Notes under the pieces: generated by a model
What the model saw: only the letters and a program-made list of their open reading frames with translations
The model's database searches: none
Told to the model about the DNA's origin: nothing
Origin: JAZKHE01 sp040385525
GTDB taxonomy: Bacteria; Bacteroidota; Bacteroidia; UBA4408
Direction of reading: 5' to 3'
Length of the DNA stretch: 64,000 bases
Assembly (NCBI GenBank): GCA_040385525.1
Contig: JAZKHE010000006.1
Span: 248,001 to 312,000 of the forward strand
Shown: positions 18,408 to 28,040 of the stretch, one piece after another
Position numbering within the stretch: the first letter of the stretch is position 1
Layout: each line of letters begins with the position of its first letter
Program-made: the position numbers and the translations under genes

Positions 18408-19142
18408 ATGCAAGAAGAATCGACCACACGAATAAATAAATATTTAAGCGAAGTTGGCTATTGCTCGCGCAGAGCAGCAGATAAGCTTATTGAAGAAAAA
18501 CGAGTTACCATTAATGGACAAGTTCCAGAAATGGGAACAAAAATTAAAAAAGGGGATGAAATAAGAGTTGATGGGAAATTAATTTCTGAATCAAAAGAAA
18601 AACACGTTTATATAGCTTTTAACAAGCCTGTTGGAATTGTTTGTACTAGCGATACAAAAGTTGAAAAAGATAATATTATAGATTACATCAATCATCCAAA
18701 ACGTATATTTCATATTGGTAGATTAGACAAGCCTAGCGAAGGTTTGATATTATTAACGAGTGATGGCGATATTGTAAACAAAATTTTACGTGCGCGCAAC
18801 AATCACGAAAAAGAATATTTGGTTTGGGTTAATAGAGAAATTACAAAAGATTTTATTGAAAAAATGAGTAAAGGCATTCCTATTTTAGATACTATTACAA
18901 GAGAATGTGTAGTAGAACAATTAGGAAGAAACAGTTTTAGAATTATTTTAACCCAAGGCTTAAACCGCCAAATACGCCGTATGTGCGATTACTTGCAATA
19001 CAATGTAACCAAACTAAAACGCATACGCATTATGAATATAGAATTAGATTTACCTATTGGTAAATGGCGCGATTTAACCGAAAATGAATTAGAAGAACTA
19101 AACAAACTAACTTTAGATTCTACTAAAACTTTTGATGTATAA
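18408..19142 (+). CDS. rluF: 23S rRNA pseudouridine synthase, RluF type
   Basis: A 244-residue RsuA/RluB/E/F-family pseudouridine synthase. An N-terminal S4 RNA-binding domain (TRINKYLSEVGYCSRRAADK) is followed by the catalytic domain with D107 in GRLDKPSEG. Motifs NHEKEYLVWV and NRQIRRMC are also present. The HEKEY segment and the overall size favour RluF (position 2604 of 23S rRNA), though RluE/RsuA-like targets cannot be ruled out by eye. The phospholipase-like gene begins 3 bp downstream, suggesting a shared transcript. Confidence 0.88.
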   Translation: MQEESTTRINKYLSEVGYCSRRAADKLIEEKRVTINGQVPEMGTKIKKGDEIRVDGKLISESKEKHVYIAFNKPVGIVCTSDTKVEKDNIIDYINHPKRIFHIGRLDKPSEGLILLTSDGDIVNKILRARNNHEKEYLVWVNREITKDFIEKMSKGIPILDTITRECVVEQLGRNSFRIILTQGLNRQIRRMCDYLQYNVTKLKRIRIMNIELDLPIGKWRDLTENELEELNKLTLDSTKTFDV

Positions 19143-19145
19143 AAC

Positions 19146-20696
19146 ATGAAAAATAATTTAGCTTCTATTTATTTTGTTATTCTCTTATTCTCTGTTTTTA
19201 CAATAGTTTCCTGCTCTAACGAACCTAAAGAAATACCCATTTACGAAAAAGATTTTTGCGCTTCAATTCACAGAAACGATTCAGTAACACTGAGTGAACA
19301 ACTTAAAAAAGTTGATACTTTGATGCAAACTAAAACAGGTATTTATGTTTTAGAAGATGGTGGAAACTCAATGATTGCAAGAGCTTGGCTGAGCGAATAT
19401 GCAGAAAAAACAATTGATGTCCAGTATTTTATTTTTAGTACCGATAATGTTGGTTTAATTGCATGCGATTATTTAGTGCGCGCTGCAAACAGAGGAATTA
19501 AAGTACGAATTTTAGTTGATGATATAATGGTTGATGCTGAACCTCATGATATTTTAACAATGGATTCTCATGAAAATATTGAGATTAAAATTTATAATCC
19601 TGGAACAAATATTGGTAAAAACATATTACAAAAAATTGGTAAACTAAAAACTGATTTTAGAGGTGCTAACCAACGTATGCACAACAAAACATTTATTGTT
19701 GATGAAAAAGTTGTGATTACTGGCGGAAGAAATATTGCAGATGAATATTTTGATTACGACCACGAATATAATTTCCGCGATAGAGATATATTGTTGTTGG
19801 GCAAAACCGTAAAAACCGTTCAAACATCGTTTAATGATTATTGGAATAGCAGCTATTGCATAAATATTGCCGATTTAGTTAAAGATAAAAGCATAAACAA
19901 TTTAGATACAAGTAGATTTAAAAGATTGCATCAATATGCTTGCAATCCCGAAAATTTTTGGCCTCAGGTGCGCGAAAAAATAACTAACATTCCTTTTATA
20001 TTTAATGAATTACAAGAGCAAGGCAAAATAATCTGGACAGATAGCGTGAGCTTTGTTGCAGATATTCCAGGTAAAAATGATGGTACAAAAGGATTATCGG
20101 GCGGAGGAGTTTGCACTAGCGCATTAATCGATTTAGTTAAAAACGCGAAAAATTCTATAGAAATACAATCGCCTTATTTAATAACTACTGAGCTCGGTAA
20201 AAAACTTTTTGAAGATGCAATAAAACGAGGTGTAAAAATTAGAATTTTAACCAACTCATTAGCATCTACCGATAATTTAGAAGCATTTAGCGGATACAAA
20301 CGTGATAGAGAAAAACTATTAAAAACTGGTGTTCGCATTTTTGAATTTAAACCCGATGCAAAAGAAAGATTTAAAATAATGACAGGAGAATTACAAACCA
20401 AAATAAATTACGCACCAATTTTTGGTTTACACGCTAAAACAATGGTTATTGATAATGAAATCATTGTGATCGGCACATTTAATTTAGATCCGCGTAGTGC
20501 AAATTTAAATACCGAATGTCTAACAATTGTAAAATCAAAAGAAATAACAAAAGGAGTTTTAGAAGGAATTGAAACCGAATTTTTACCAGAAAATTCTTGG
20601 GAAACAACATTGCTATGGAATCCTGATAAAGAAGCAGGGATTAAAAAAGTAGTTAAGGCTGCAAGCAGACGAGTTGTGCCGAAAAGTATTTTATAA
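19146..20696 (+). CDS. Phospholipase D / cardiolipin synthase-like lipoprotein
   Basis: A 516-residue protein with a lipoprotein signal (lipobox around C23, TIVSC). It carries two HxKxxxxD motifs, H179/K181/D186 in MHNKTFIVDE and H429/K431/D436 in LHAKTMVIDN, so both halves of the PLD active site are intact. PLD-family enzymes transfer phosphatidyl groups or hydrolyse phosphodiesters. The lipid anchor places it in the envelope facing the periplasm or outer membrane, unlike classical integral-membrane cardiolipin synthases. It resembles bacterial YmdC/ClsC-like proteins in size. The exact substrate is unknown. Confidence 0.85.
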   Translation: MKNNLASIYFVILLFSVFTIVSCSNEPKEIPIYEKDFCASIHRNDSVTLSEQLKKVDTLMQTKTGIYVLEDGGNSMIARAWLSEYAEKTIDVQYFIFSTDNVGLIACDYLVRAANRGIKVRILVDDIMVDAEPHDILTMDSHENIEIKIYNPGTNIGKNILQKIGKLKTDFRGANQRMHNKTFIVDEKVVITGGRNIADEYFDYDHEYNFRDRDILLLGKTVKTVQTSFNDYWNSSYCINIADLVKDKSINNLDTSRFKRLHQYACNPENFWPQVREKITNIPFIFNELQEQGKIIWTDSVSFVADIPGKNDGTKGLSGGGVCTSALIDLVKNAKNSIEIQSPYLITTELGKKLFEDAIKRGVKIRILTNSLASTDNLEAFSGYKRDREKLLKTGVRIFEFKPDAKERFKIMTGELQTKINYAPIFGLHAKTMVIDNEIIVIGTFNLDPRSANLNTECLTIVKSKEITKGVLEGIETEFLPENSWETTLLWNPDKEAGIKKVVKAASRRVVPKSIL

Positions 20697-20715
20697 ACTA
20701 AAAAATTAAAACAAG

Positions 20716-21084
20716 ATGAAACTAATAAGCGAAATACTAATAGGCCTAGTGGCTTTTGAACACTTATACATTTTATGGTTAGAAATGTTTGCGTGGGAAA
20801 CCAGAGGAAAAAAAGTTTTTAAAGGTTCATTACCCGATAATTTATTTACACCTACCAAAGTGTTAGCTGCTAACCAAGGACTTTACAACGGCTTTTTATC
20901 AGCAGGTTTAATTTGGACTTTTTTTATTAGCGACCCAATTTGGAAAACAAACATTGCTATTTTCTTTTTAAGTTGTGTAATGGTAGCTGGTATTTATGGT
21001 GCTTTAACAGCAAGTAAAAAAATATTTTTTGTGCAAGCCATGCCAGCAATTATTGCTTTGATTTTTGTTTTATTTGCTAAATAA
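20716..21084 (+). CDS. DUF1304 small membrane protein
   Basis: A 122-residue integral membrane protein with about four hydrophobic helices. The family hallmarks are EHLYILWLEMFAW near the N-terminus and ANQGLYNGFLSAGLIW in the middle, both typical of DUF1304. Function unknown in the family. It sits 19 bp after the PLD-like lipoprotein gene and 25 bp before the DEAD helicase, all in one direction, so it may share their transcript. Confidence 0.88.
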   Translation: MKLISEILIGLVAFEHLYILWLEMFAWETRGKKVFKGSLPDNLFTPTKVLAANQGLYNGFLSAGLIWTFFISDPIWKTNIAIFFLSCVMVAGIYGALTASKKIFFVQAMPAIIALIFVLFAK

Positions 21085-21109
21085 TTATTAAAATACAAAC
21101 CCTTTATTT

Positions 21110-22252
21110 ATGTCTTTTTCAAAATTAGGATTATCAGATGCGCTTGTAAAAATTGCGGCAGAATTAAACTATACAAAGCCCTTCCCTATTCAAAAACAAG
21201 CTATTCCCGAAATTTTAAAAGGAAAAGATGTGCTTGGAATAGCGCAAACTGGCTCTGGAAAAACAGCAAGTTTTGTTCTACCTATTTTACATCAAATTCA
21301 ACATTTAGCTCCATCAAAAAATCGACATGTTAGTGCCTTAATACTTGTTCCTACCAGAGAATTAGCCATTCAGGTAAACGACGTTTTTAAATTAGTTGCA
21401 AGCCATTTGCCTGACAAAATAAAAACAATGGCTGTTTATGGTGGTGTTTCTATAAACCCGCAAATGATTGCCCTACAAGGTGTTTCTGTATTGGTAGCAA
21501 CTCCCGGGCGATTACTCGAATTGGTTTCGAGCAATGCCGTTTCTTTATCGGAAGTAAAAATTTTAGTATTAGACGAAGCAGATAAAATGCTGAATTTAGG
21601 ATTTGAAGAAGAAATGCGTAAGCTATTTTTATTGCTTCCTAAAAACCGACAAAACCTTTTGTTTTCGGCAACTTTAAACGATGATGTAAACTACATTCAT
21701 AAATATTTATTAGACGAACCCGTAGTTATAAAAGTTGAAGAAGAAATTCAAAATTTAGATTTAATAAAACAGTTTGCTTATTTAATTGACGAAGAAAAAA
21801 AAGGTCCTTTGCTTCGTTACATTATTAAACAACAAAACATAGAACAAGTTTTAGTATTTACATCATCGGTACACAAAGCAGATACAGTGTGTTTAAAACT
21901 AAAACACAACGGTATTGATGCTAAAGCTATACACAGCAAAAAAAGTATGGAAGCTCGATTGGAAGCTTTAAATTTATTTAAGTCGGGTAAAATAAAAGTG
22001 TTAGTAGCTACCGATTTAATTTCGCGCGGTATAGATATTAAATTTTTACCTTTTGTAATTAATTATGAATTGCCTCGCTCCCCAAAAGATTATGTACACA
22101 GAATTGGAAGAACTGGAAGAGCAGAAGCAGCAGGCGAAGCCATCTCTTTAGTTTCTCCAGAAGAAGAACATCATTTTAAAGTAATTCAAAAAAAGATGGG
22201 AAAAGTGGCTACTTTAATTAATGGGAACGAAATTAATTTGCATGGATTTTAA
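21110..22252 (+). CDS. DEAD-box RNA helicase (RhlE-like)
   Basis: A 380-residue ATP-dependent RNA helicase with all core motifs in order: Q motif region (FPIQKQAIP), AQTGSGKT, PTRELA, TPGRLLEL, DEAD, SAT, ATDLISRGIDI and HRIGRTGRA. The C-terminal tail after the helicase core is short, as in compact RhlE-like proteins. It acts on structured RNA in ribosome assembly or decay. The TAA stop directly abuts the stop of the convergent TPR-SpoIIE gene, with no spacer. Confidence 0.92.
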   Translation: MSFSKLGLSDALVKIAAELNYTKPFPIQKQAIPEILKGKDVLGIAQTGSGKTASFVLPILHQIQHLAPSKNRHVSALILVPTRELAIQVNDVFKLVASHLPDKIKTMAVYGGVSINPQMIALQGVSVLVATPGRLLELVSSNAVSLSEVKILVLDEADKMLNLGFEEEMRKLFLLLPKNRQNLLFSATLNDDVNYIHKYLLDEPVVIKVEEEIQNLDLIKQFAYLIDEEKKGPLLRYIIKQQNIEQVLVFTSSVHKADTVCLKLKHNGIDAKAIHSKKSMEARLEALNLFKSGKIKVLVATDLISRGIDIKFLPFVINYELPRSPKDYVHRIGRTGRAEAAGEAISLVSPEEEHHFKVIQKKMGKVATLINGNEINLHGF

Positions 22253-24421
22253 TTAAACGCGGACTCCAATAACGCAAACATCGTCAACTTGTTCTAAAGT
22301 ACCTTTCCAGTTTGTAAACGATTCGTCTATTTTTTCTTTTTGTTGTTGCATGGGTAAATCTGCAATACTCAAAAATAAATTCTTTAAATTTTTAATCATA
22401 TATTTTTTACCATTCTCTCCGCCAAACTGATCGGGCATGCCATCAGTTAACGTGTAAACAACATCGCCATTTTGTAAATCAAAACTATGCAAAGTAAATG
22501 GAACGTTGTCATTATCGTGTTTACCCACCGGCATTTTGTCGGGTTTTATTTCAATTAGTAAATAGCCATTAGGCATTTGCGAATAGGTTATATTCGATTC
22601 TTCTTTTTTACTATTGCCTATTACCAATTCATTATTTACTTTTCTAACTATAAAAACTGGATTATTAGCTACTGCAAAAGATAGTTTTGTTTTTTCTGCA
22701 TTAAATTTTAACAAGGCACAATCCATTCCATCTTTTCCGCCTTCTTGTGAACCATCATTTTTTAATGTTTCAATAATAATTTTCCGAGTATTGTTTAAAA
22801 TAGCATCAGGTTCTGTTAAGCCAGCGCTTACCGATTCTTTTAAACTATTCATGTTCATCATACTCATAATAGCTCCTGGAACGCCATGCCCTGTTGAATC
22901 GGCGCAAGCTAGTAAAAACTGATTATTTTGCATTTTTTTTGCCCAATAAAAATCACCACTAACTTTTTCTTTAGGATTAAAATACACAAAATAATTTTGT
23001 TGTAAAAATTCATCCAAAGTAAGGTGATTAGCCATTAATGAACGCTGTAATCGCTCAGCGTAATTTATACTGTCTGTAATTTCTTTATGCTTTTCTTCAA
23101 CTAAATGTTTTTGTTCAGTAATAATATTTTTTTGTTTACGGGTAATTTGAAGGCGGTTAAACACAAATACTAAAAACAAGGCTAGCAACACTAATCCAAC
23201 ACCAATTGAATATGTAATTACTTTTTGTTTGGCTTTGGCTTCTTTTTCTATTCCCATTTGTTTTTCGTGCTGTGCATCATCAATAGCTTTTTGTTTTTCG
23301 TATTCGTATTTGGCTTGTTGTTGAGCACTAGCTTTTTTGGTTCCTTCGTTGTTAATGCTATCACGCATGGAAATAAAAAGTTGGTGCATTTGTAAGGCAG
23401 GCATACCTTTACCTTGCTTTTCGTATATTTGAAACAATAATTTAGCAGCATTTCTAATGTTTCGAGGAGAACCAATTTCTTGCGACAACACCAAACTTTT
23501 TTGTGCATATTCTAATGCTTTTGGGTATTGCTTTTGGTTATAAAAAATTACAGCAATGTTATTTAAAGAGTATGCGATACCATTTTTATCTCCTATTTCC
23601 TCACGTATTTTCAAACTTTGGTGGTAATAATCTAAAGCTTTAGGTATGCCGGCAATTAGTGCGTCATTTTTGGAAGTTGTTACAGATGGGTCGCCATATT
23701 TAGAAAAAACACTACCAATGTTGTTTAAAGAAGTTGCAATACCTTGCTTATCTCCTATTTCTTCTTGAATTTTTAAACTTTTATGATAATATTCTAAAGC
23801 TTTTTGAGTGTTAGCTTGATTATCATAAATAGCCCCAATGTTGATTAGGCATAAAGCTATACCTTGTTTATTACCAATATCTTCGAGCATTTTTAAACTT
23901 TTATGGAAGTATTCTAAAGCCATAGAAATATCGCCTTGCTTATCATAAATATTCCCAATGTTGTTTAGTGAAGCAGCAATACCAGGTTTATAACCAATTT
24001 CTTCTTGTATTTTTAAACTTTTGTGGTAGTATTCTAACGCTTTAGGTATATCTCCTTTACTATCATAAATAAATCCAATGTTGTTTAAGGCAGCGGCTAA
24101 TGCATTACGCAAGGCTTTAGTAACAATTGGAGATTGGTTATTTGTAAGTTTTTTTTCAATGAGCTTGTATTGAAAATATTGGTATTTATGCCAACTTTCA
24201 TCCATCATGTTTTCACAGATTGCACTTAATGCATTTACCATATCTGTATCGTGTTTGGCGTTACTATATATTTTTAGGCAACTGTCTAAAAGTAATTTTT
24301 CTTCTTGAGCAAGTTTTGTTAAATCTAAACTGTCAATCAAATAAAAATTTTTATCTGCAAATTTTTGTGCAAATCCAAAGTATGAGGCGAACATCAAACT
24401 TATAATAAGTATTTTTTTCAT
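22253..24421 (-). CDS. TPR-SpoIIE: TPR sensor with PP2C-type serine phosphatase domain (first of a tandem pair)
   Basis: 722 residues: signal peptide (1-18), TPR repeats from about 110 to 310 with a 40-residue period (LNNIG at 112, 152, 232), one membrane helix near 402-422, a coiled coil to about 455, then a SpoIIE/PP2C phosphatase. Metal-site motifs are SGDFYW (488-493), DSTGHGVPGA (508-517), DGMDCAL, YTLTDG and QVDDVCVIGV. Topology implies periplasmic TPRs and a cytoplasmic phosphatase. Such proteins usually act on anti-sigma antagonist or other phosphoserine partners; none is adjacent. A 16-residue insert (near 244-260) interrupts the last TPRs. Confidence 0.9.
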   Translation of the reverse strand: MKKILIISLMFASYFGFAQKFADKNFYLIDSLDLTKLAQEEKLLLDSCLKIYSNAKHDTDMVNALSAICENMMDESWHKYQYFQYKLIEKKLTNNQSPIVTKALRNALAAALNNIGFIYDSKGDIPKALEYYHKSLKIQEEIGYKPGIAASLNNIGNIYDKQGDISMALEYFHKSLKMLEDIGNKQGIALCLINIGAIYDNQANTQKALEYYHKSLKIQEEIGDKQGIATSLNNIGSVFSKYGDPSVTTSKNDALIAGIPKALDYYHQSLKIREEIGDKNGIAYSLNNIAVIFYNQKQYPKALEYAQKSLVLSQEIGSPRNIRNAAKLLFQIYEKQGKGMPALQMHQLFISMRDSINNEGTKKASAQQQAKYEYEKQKAIDDAQHEKQMGIEKEAKAKQKVITYSIGVGLVLLALFLVFVFNRLQITRKQKNIITEQKHLVEEKHKEITDSINYAERLQRSLMANHLTLDEFLQQNYFVYFNPKEKVSGDFYWAKKMQNNQFLLACADSTGHGVPGAIMSMMNMNSLKESVSAGLTEPDAILNNTRKIIIETLKNDGSQEGGKDGMDCALLKFNAEKTKLSFAVANNPVFIVRKVNNELVIGNSKKEESNITYSQMPNGYLLIEIKPDKMPVGKHDNDNVPFTLHSFDLQNGDVVYTLTDGMPDQFGGENGKKYMIKNLKNLFLSIADLPMQQQKEKIDESFTNWKGTLEQVDDVCVIGVRV
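23491..24091 (-). repeat. Coding repeats of about 120 bp (TPR units)
   Basis: The 40-residue TPR period in the phosphatase gene appears in the DNA as near-tandem units of 120 bp. Successive units carry LNNIG-IYD, KALEYYHKSLKIQEEIG and similar words. Approximate limits. Confidence 0.7.
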
Positions 24422-24463
24422 CCTATTTTTATTTCAAATTAAATTCTAATCACTTCAATCATC

Positions 24464-24484
24464 ATCCCGAAAAAAGTTCGGGAT
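24464..24484. repeat. Hairpin between the tandem TPR-SpoIIE genes
   Basis: ATCCCGAA (24464-24471) and TTCGGGAT (24477-24484) form an 8-bp perfect stem with loop AAAAG. It follows the end of the 24513-26663 gene on the minus strand but has no T-run on that side, so a terminator role is only possible. Confidence 0.5.
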
Positions 24485-24512
24485 TGAGATGTCTAAAAGT
24501 TTTGTTCGTCCA

Positions 24513-26663
24513 CTATACGCGGACTCCAATAACGCAGACATCATCAACTTGTTCTAAATCGCCTACCCAATTTTTAAATGTTGTTTGTAATAATTGTTTT
24601 TGTTCGTGCATAGCTAAATTTGCGTTGGCTAAAAGTAATTCTCTTAGTTTTTTACTCATAAATTTTTTACCACTTTCGCCACCAAACTGGTCAGGGAAAC
24701 CATCTGTTAAAGTATAAACAACATCTCCGTTTTGTAAATCAATTTCGTGTTGGGTAAATAAAACATCTTGTTTATCGTGTTTACCAACTGGCATTTTATC
24801 GGGTTTAATTTCGATTACTTCTGTTCCTCGCACAATCCAAACAGGATTGTTAGCTGCTGTTACAAAAAGTTTACTTCTGTTAAAATCGTAAACGGTTAAA
24901 CTACAATCCATACCATCTTTTCCACCTTCTGCGCTGCCATCTTTTTTTAAACGTTCAATAATTGTTTTACGCGTTGCGTTTAAAATTTCTGAGGGTTGAG
25001 TGTAGCCATCTTTTATGGCTGATTCTAAACTGGTAATGTTTAATAAACTCATAATTGCACCAGGCACACCATGACCAGTGCTATCTGCTGTGGCTAATGC
25101 AAAGTTTCCGTTGCTTAGTTTTGTTGCCCAATAAAAATCGCCACTAACAACATCTTTGGGTTGAAACAAAACGAAATAGTCATTCAAATTTTCATCCAAC
25201 AGTTCTTTTGTTGCTAAAAAACTACGTTGTATTCTTTCTGCATAATTTATGCTATCAGTTATTTCTTTGTGTTTTTCTTCTATAATATGTTTTTGCTGTT
25301 GCGTTTCTTTTTCTTTTATTTCTATAATTTGTTTTTGCTTGTTGGTAACTCTAAATCGGTTATACATAAAAACAGCGAAAACAATTACTAAAGCAAGTCC
25401 ACCATACAAAGCAAAGCGCTGTGTTTTTTCTTGTTTCATTTGTGCATCTATAACTTTTCTTTCTTCTACCGCTTTAACACTATCTGCTGCTGCTTTTTTA
25501 TCATAATTAAATTGCATTTCTTTTTGAATTGCTGCTTTTTGGTTTTCTTCACTATTTACACTATCTCTATATAAAATATGTTCTTTGTAATAATGGAGAG
25601 CTTCTTTATGTCTTCCAGTTTGAAAATATAGTTCAGATAAATAAGAAGAAACATCTTTTAAATTATAAAAAACACCCAAGTCGCGATTCAATTGTTCGGC
25701 TTGTTTAAGGTACTTTTCGGCTAAAGTATATTTTTTTAGTTTTGTATACAAAGCCCCAATATTTCCAAGACTCATTGCCTGACCACTTTTGTCACCAATC
25801 TCTTCTTTAATTTTTAATGCTTTTAATAAATAGGATAAAGCGTTGGAATAATCGCCCTGTCCATCATAAACATTCCCAATATTTCCAAGAGTGATAGACT
25901 GACCTTTTTTGTTATCTGTTTCTTCGTGAATTTTTAATGCTTTGAAATAATAATCTAAGGTTTTAGAATAATCGTTTTGCAAATAATAAACAGCCCCAAT
26001 ATTTCCGAAAGTAGCTGCCAGTCCTTTTTTGTTGCCTAATTCTTCATTTATTTTTAATGCTTTAAAATGATAATCTAATGCTTTTGGGTAGTCGTTTTGT
26101 TTTTGATAAACAATTCCAATATTTCCGAGAGTGGATGCTTGTGCTTTTTTATTACCACTTTCTTCATTTATTTTTAATGCTTCAAAAAAATAGGATAAAG
26201 TTTTAGAATAGTCTCCTTGCACATCATAAACAATCCCAATATTTCCAAGAGAAGCAGCCTGAAGTTTTTTTGCTTTAGCTTGCAGTTTTGTATTTTTATT
26301 AGCAACACATTTTTGCGCTATACTTAGCGATTTCTCATAATTTTCTAATGCTTTTGTATAATCACTTTTTAGATAATAATCCCAACCAGTTGCTCTAATT
26401 GTTTCTCCTTCCCTTAATCTACCATCATCTCCAGGTATTTTTCCCGCAATCAATCTTGCTTTGTTGAGTATATAAATAGCTGTGTCAGGATTTGTATTTT
26501 GAAAAATAGATGCAATTTCTGAATAGGCGTTAAATCGAGTTGTATCGTGTTTGGCTGTTTTGAGTAAGTTGTTTAAAGAATCGAGCTTTTTATTTTGTTG
26601 TGCAAAAGATTGATTGCCAAAAGTGGTAATTAAAAAGAAAGAAAATAATAGCAGTTTTTCCAT
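24513..26663 (-). CDS. TPR-SpoIIE: TPR sensor with PP2C-type serine phosphatase domain (second of the pair)
   Basis: 716 residues with the same plan as its downstream neighbour: signal peptide (1-21), TPRs from about 95 to 360, membrane helix near 418-435, coiled coil, and a SpoIIE phosphatase with SGDFYW (507-512), DSTGHGVPGA (527-536), DGMDCSL and QVDDVCVIGV. Five consecutive TPRs are in exact 40-residue register (GNIG at 140, 180, 220, 260, 300). The two genes are tandem paralogues separated by 91 bp and probably arose by duplication. The cytoplasmic substrate is unknown. Confidence 0.9.
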   Translation of the reverse strand: MEKLLLFSFFLITTFGNQSFAQQNKKLDSLNNLLKTAKHDTTRFNAYSEIASIFQNTNPDTAIYILNKARLIAGKIPGDDGRLREGETIRATGWDYYLKSDYTKALENYEKSLSIAQKCVANKNTKLQAKAKKLQAASLGNIGIVYDVQGDYSKTLSYFFEALKINEESGNKKAQASTLGNIGIVYQKQNDYPKALDYHFKALKINEELGNKKGLAATFGNIGAVYYLQNDYSKTLDYYFKALKIHEETDNKKGQSITLGNIGNVYDGQGDYSNALSYLLKALKIKEEIGDKSGQAMSLGNIGALYTKLKKYTLAEKYLKQAEQLNRDLGVFYNLKDVSSYLSELYFQTGRHKEALHYYKEHILYRDSVNSEENQKAAIQKEMQFNYDKKAAADSVKAVEERKVIDAQMKQEKTQRFALYGGLALVIVFAVFMYNRFRVTNKQKQIIEIKEKETQQQKHIIEEKHKEITDSINYAERIQRSFLATKELLDENLNDYFVLFQPKDVVSGDFYWATKLSNGNFALATADSTGHGVPGAIMSLLNITSLESAIKDGYTQPSEILNATRKTIIERLKKDGSAEGGKDGMDCSLTVYDFNRSKLFVTAANNPVWIVRGTEVIEIKPDKMPVGKHDKQDVLFTQHEIDLQNGDVVYTLTDGFPDQFGGESGKKFMSKKLRELLLANANLAMHEQKQLLQTTFKNWVGDLEQVDDVCVIGVRV
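25734..26252 (-). repeat. In-register 120-bp coding repeats (five TPR units)
   Basis: Five TPRs begin at residues 138, 178, 218, 258 and 298 (each SLGNIG or TLGNIG-like), giving an exact 120-bp period in the DNA. This could recombine and vary in copy number. Confidence 0.75.
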
Positions 26664-26767
26664 GTAATAAATCTAATTTTTTTAATTGATTTCAGCAATT
26701 AAACACATATAATATTTTGATAACTAAACTGAATTTATGATTATTACGAATATTAATTTCATAAAAT

Positions 26768-26798
26768 TTTGTCATTTCAATACAAGATAGTACCTTTC
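26768..26798 (+). promoter_or_regulatory. Candidate promoter of efp
   Basis: TTTG at 26768-26771 and TACCTTTC at 26791-26798 are 19 bases apart, one base off the Bacteroidota consensus. The -7 box ends 20 bases before the efp ATG. Confidence 0.5.
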
Positions 26799-26817
26799 TT
26801 GTCTTAAATTATAAAAT

Positions 26818-27372
26818 ATGGCTACTACATCTGATATTTCGAGAGGCGCGTTTATACGATACAATAACGAGTTGCTTAATGTGCTTGAATACGACCACAT
26901 TACTCCTGGAAAAGGAAACGCAATTTATTCTGTTAAATGCAGAAATGTGGAAACAGGAAAACAAAGTGAAATCCGTTTTAGATCGGGCGAAAAAATTGAT
27001 TTAATTCGTGTTGATGATATTGAAATGCAATATCTTTTTACTGATGGCGAATATTTGGTTTGCATGAATCAAGAAAACTTTGAGCAAGTAAATGTTCCTT
27101 CAGTTATTTTTGGCGATTCTATTAATTACTTGCAAGAAGGAATGATTTTAAACATTCGTTTTGATGACAATGAAAAACCATTAAGCGGTAATTTACCTAA
27201 ATATGCTGAGCTTGTGGTTACTTATACCGAAGATGGCGTTAAAGGAAAATCATCTAAATCAGCGGAAGTTGAGGGAGGAATAAAATTACAAGTTCCAGTT
27301 TTTGTTGCTATCGGCGACAAAATAAAAATTAATATTGAAGCGAATGAATACGTTGAGCGTATTATGAAATAA
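26818..27372 (+). CDS. efp: Translation elongation factor P
   Basis: A 184-residue EF-P that relieves ribosome stalling at polyproline stretches. Domain order is an N-terminal KOW-like domain, central OB domain and C-terminal OB domain. The tip lysine that is modified in other bacteria is K32 in TPGKGNAIYS. No modification enzyme (EpmA/B, EarP, YmfI) is adjacent. The C-terminal signature GDKIKINIEANEYVERI is present. It is a single gene on the plus strand between minus-strand genes, with its own promoter and a bidirectional hairpin after it. Confidence 0.96.
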   Translation: MATTSDISRGAFIRYNNELLNVLEYDHITPGKGNAIYSVKCRNVETGKQSEIRFRSGEKIDLIRVDDIEMQYLFTDGEYLVCMNQENFEQVNVPSVIFGDSINYLQEGMILNIRFDDNEKPLSGNLPKYAELVVTYTEDGVKGKSSKSAEVEGGIKLQVPVFVAIGDKIKINIEANEYVERIMK

Positions 27373-27378
27373 TAATTT

Positions 27379-27412
27379 AAACCAAAGCTATTATTCCCAA
27401 TAGCTTTGGTTT
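27379..27412. terminator. Bidirectional hairpin between efp and the CAP-domain gene
   Basis: A perfect 14-bp stem (27379-27392 with 27399-27412) with loop ATTCCC. It includes the stop codon of the minus-strand CAP gene. The stem ends in AAA/TTT, so it could end transcription from both sides, though the T-runs are short. Confidence 0.6.
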
Positions 27413-28029
27413 GCAAAATCCATTACCACAACATTTTTTTCTTTTTTGTGTGGCTTAACCGAAATACCTATAAATTTATTTCTAGGATTTAAAATTGCTT
27501 TTCGGTGCTCTACTCCATTTACTCCTTCATCAATTAACCAACTCATAATTACGTGTTCTGGTTCAAAAGGACCATAATAAATATTTTCGGCAACGCGAGA
27601 ATTTTTAAATTTAATGGGTAATTTTTCTATTCTATCTGCAAACTTATCGTGACCTGTTTTTCCATTTTTTTCTTGCGATAAAGCCAACTCATCGCTCATT
27701 TTTTGCAAATCTACATCAGGAATTAAATACTGCACCGTTTTGGCTTCGTACAATTCTTTTTTTAGTGATTTTAAAAAACTGTTATTGTCAATGTTATTTT
27801 CGTCAATGTATTTTTGAGCGTAAGTTTCCCAATACAACTTAGGATTGTTTCTAACCAAATTGATAAGAAAGACCAATTCCTTTTCCTTATTACCAATGTA
27901 TGTTGCATTTTCAGCAGTAGCTGCATCTTTTTTAACTTGCTCATCCCATTTTTCAAAAGGATATTTTTTGTCTTGAGCAAAAATTAGTTTAGCAGTTAAA
28001 ATAAAAACGATTAATAAAATATTTTTCAT
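27391..28029 (-). CDS. Secreted CAP-domain protein (single domain, 212 aa)
   Basis: Residues 1-19 are a signal peptide (cleavage after IFAQ). The mature protein is one CAP/SCP-like domain (PF00188 type), seen from MSDELALSQEKNG (helix with the histidine region), the AENIYYGP strand, EHRKAILNPRNKFIGI and a final VVMDFANQ. These proteins are exported; in bacteria their function is mostly unknown. It lies 11 bp after the two-domain CAP gene on the same strand, and the two are clearly related. The stop codon lies inside the bidirectional hairpin. Confidence 0.82.
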   Translation of the reverse strand: MKNILLIVFILTAKLIFAQDKKYPFEKWDEQVKKDAATAENATYIGNKEKELVFLINLVRNNPKLYWETYAQKYIDENNIDNNSFLKSLKKELYEAKTVQYLIPDVDLQKMSDELALSQEKNGKTGHDKFADRIEKLPIKFKNSRVAENIYYGPFEPEHVIMSWLIDEGVNGVEHRKAILNPRNKFIGISVKPHKKEKNVVVMDFANQSYWE

Positions 28030-28040
28030 GATAAATTGTT

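Noticed and set aside
24464..24484. Intrinsic terminator of the 24513-26663 gene
   Set aside because: The stem is good, but no T-run follows on the minus strand, so it is listed only as a hairpin.
25734..26252. CRISPR-like or minisatellite array
   Set aside because: The 120-bp period is explained by in-frame 40-residue TPR units.
26720..26780. Copy of the DEAD-helicase gene end beyond the SpoIIE pair
   Set aside because: Only a short ATTAATTT word and a TTTT run match; about 15 of 27 bases in frame, near chance for this composition.
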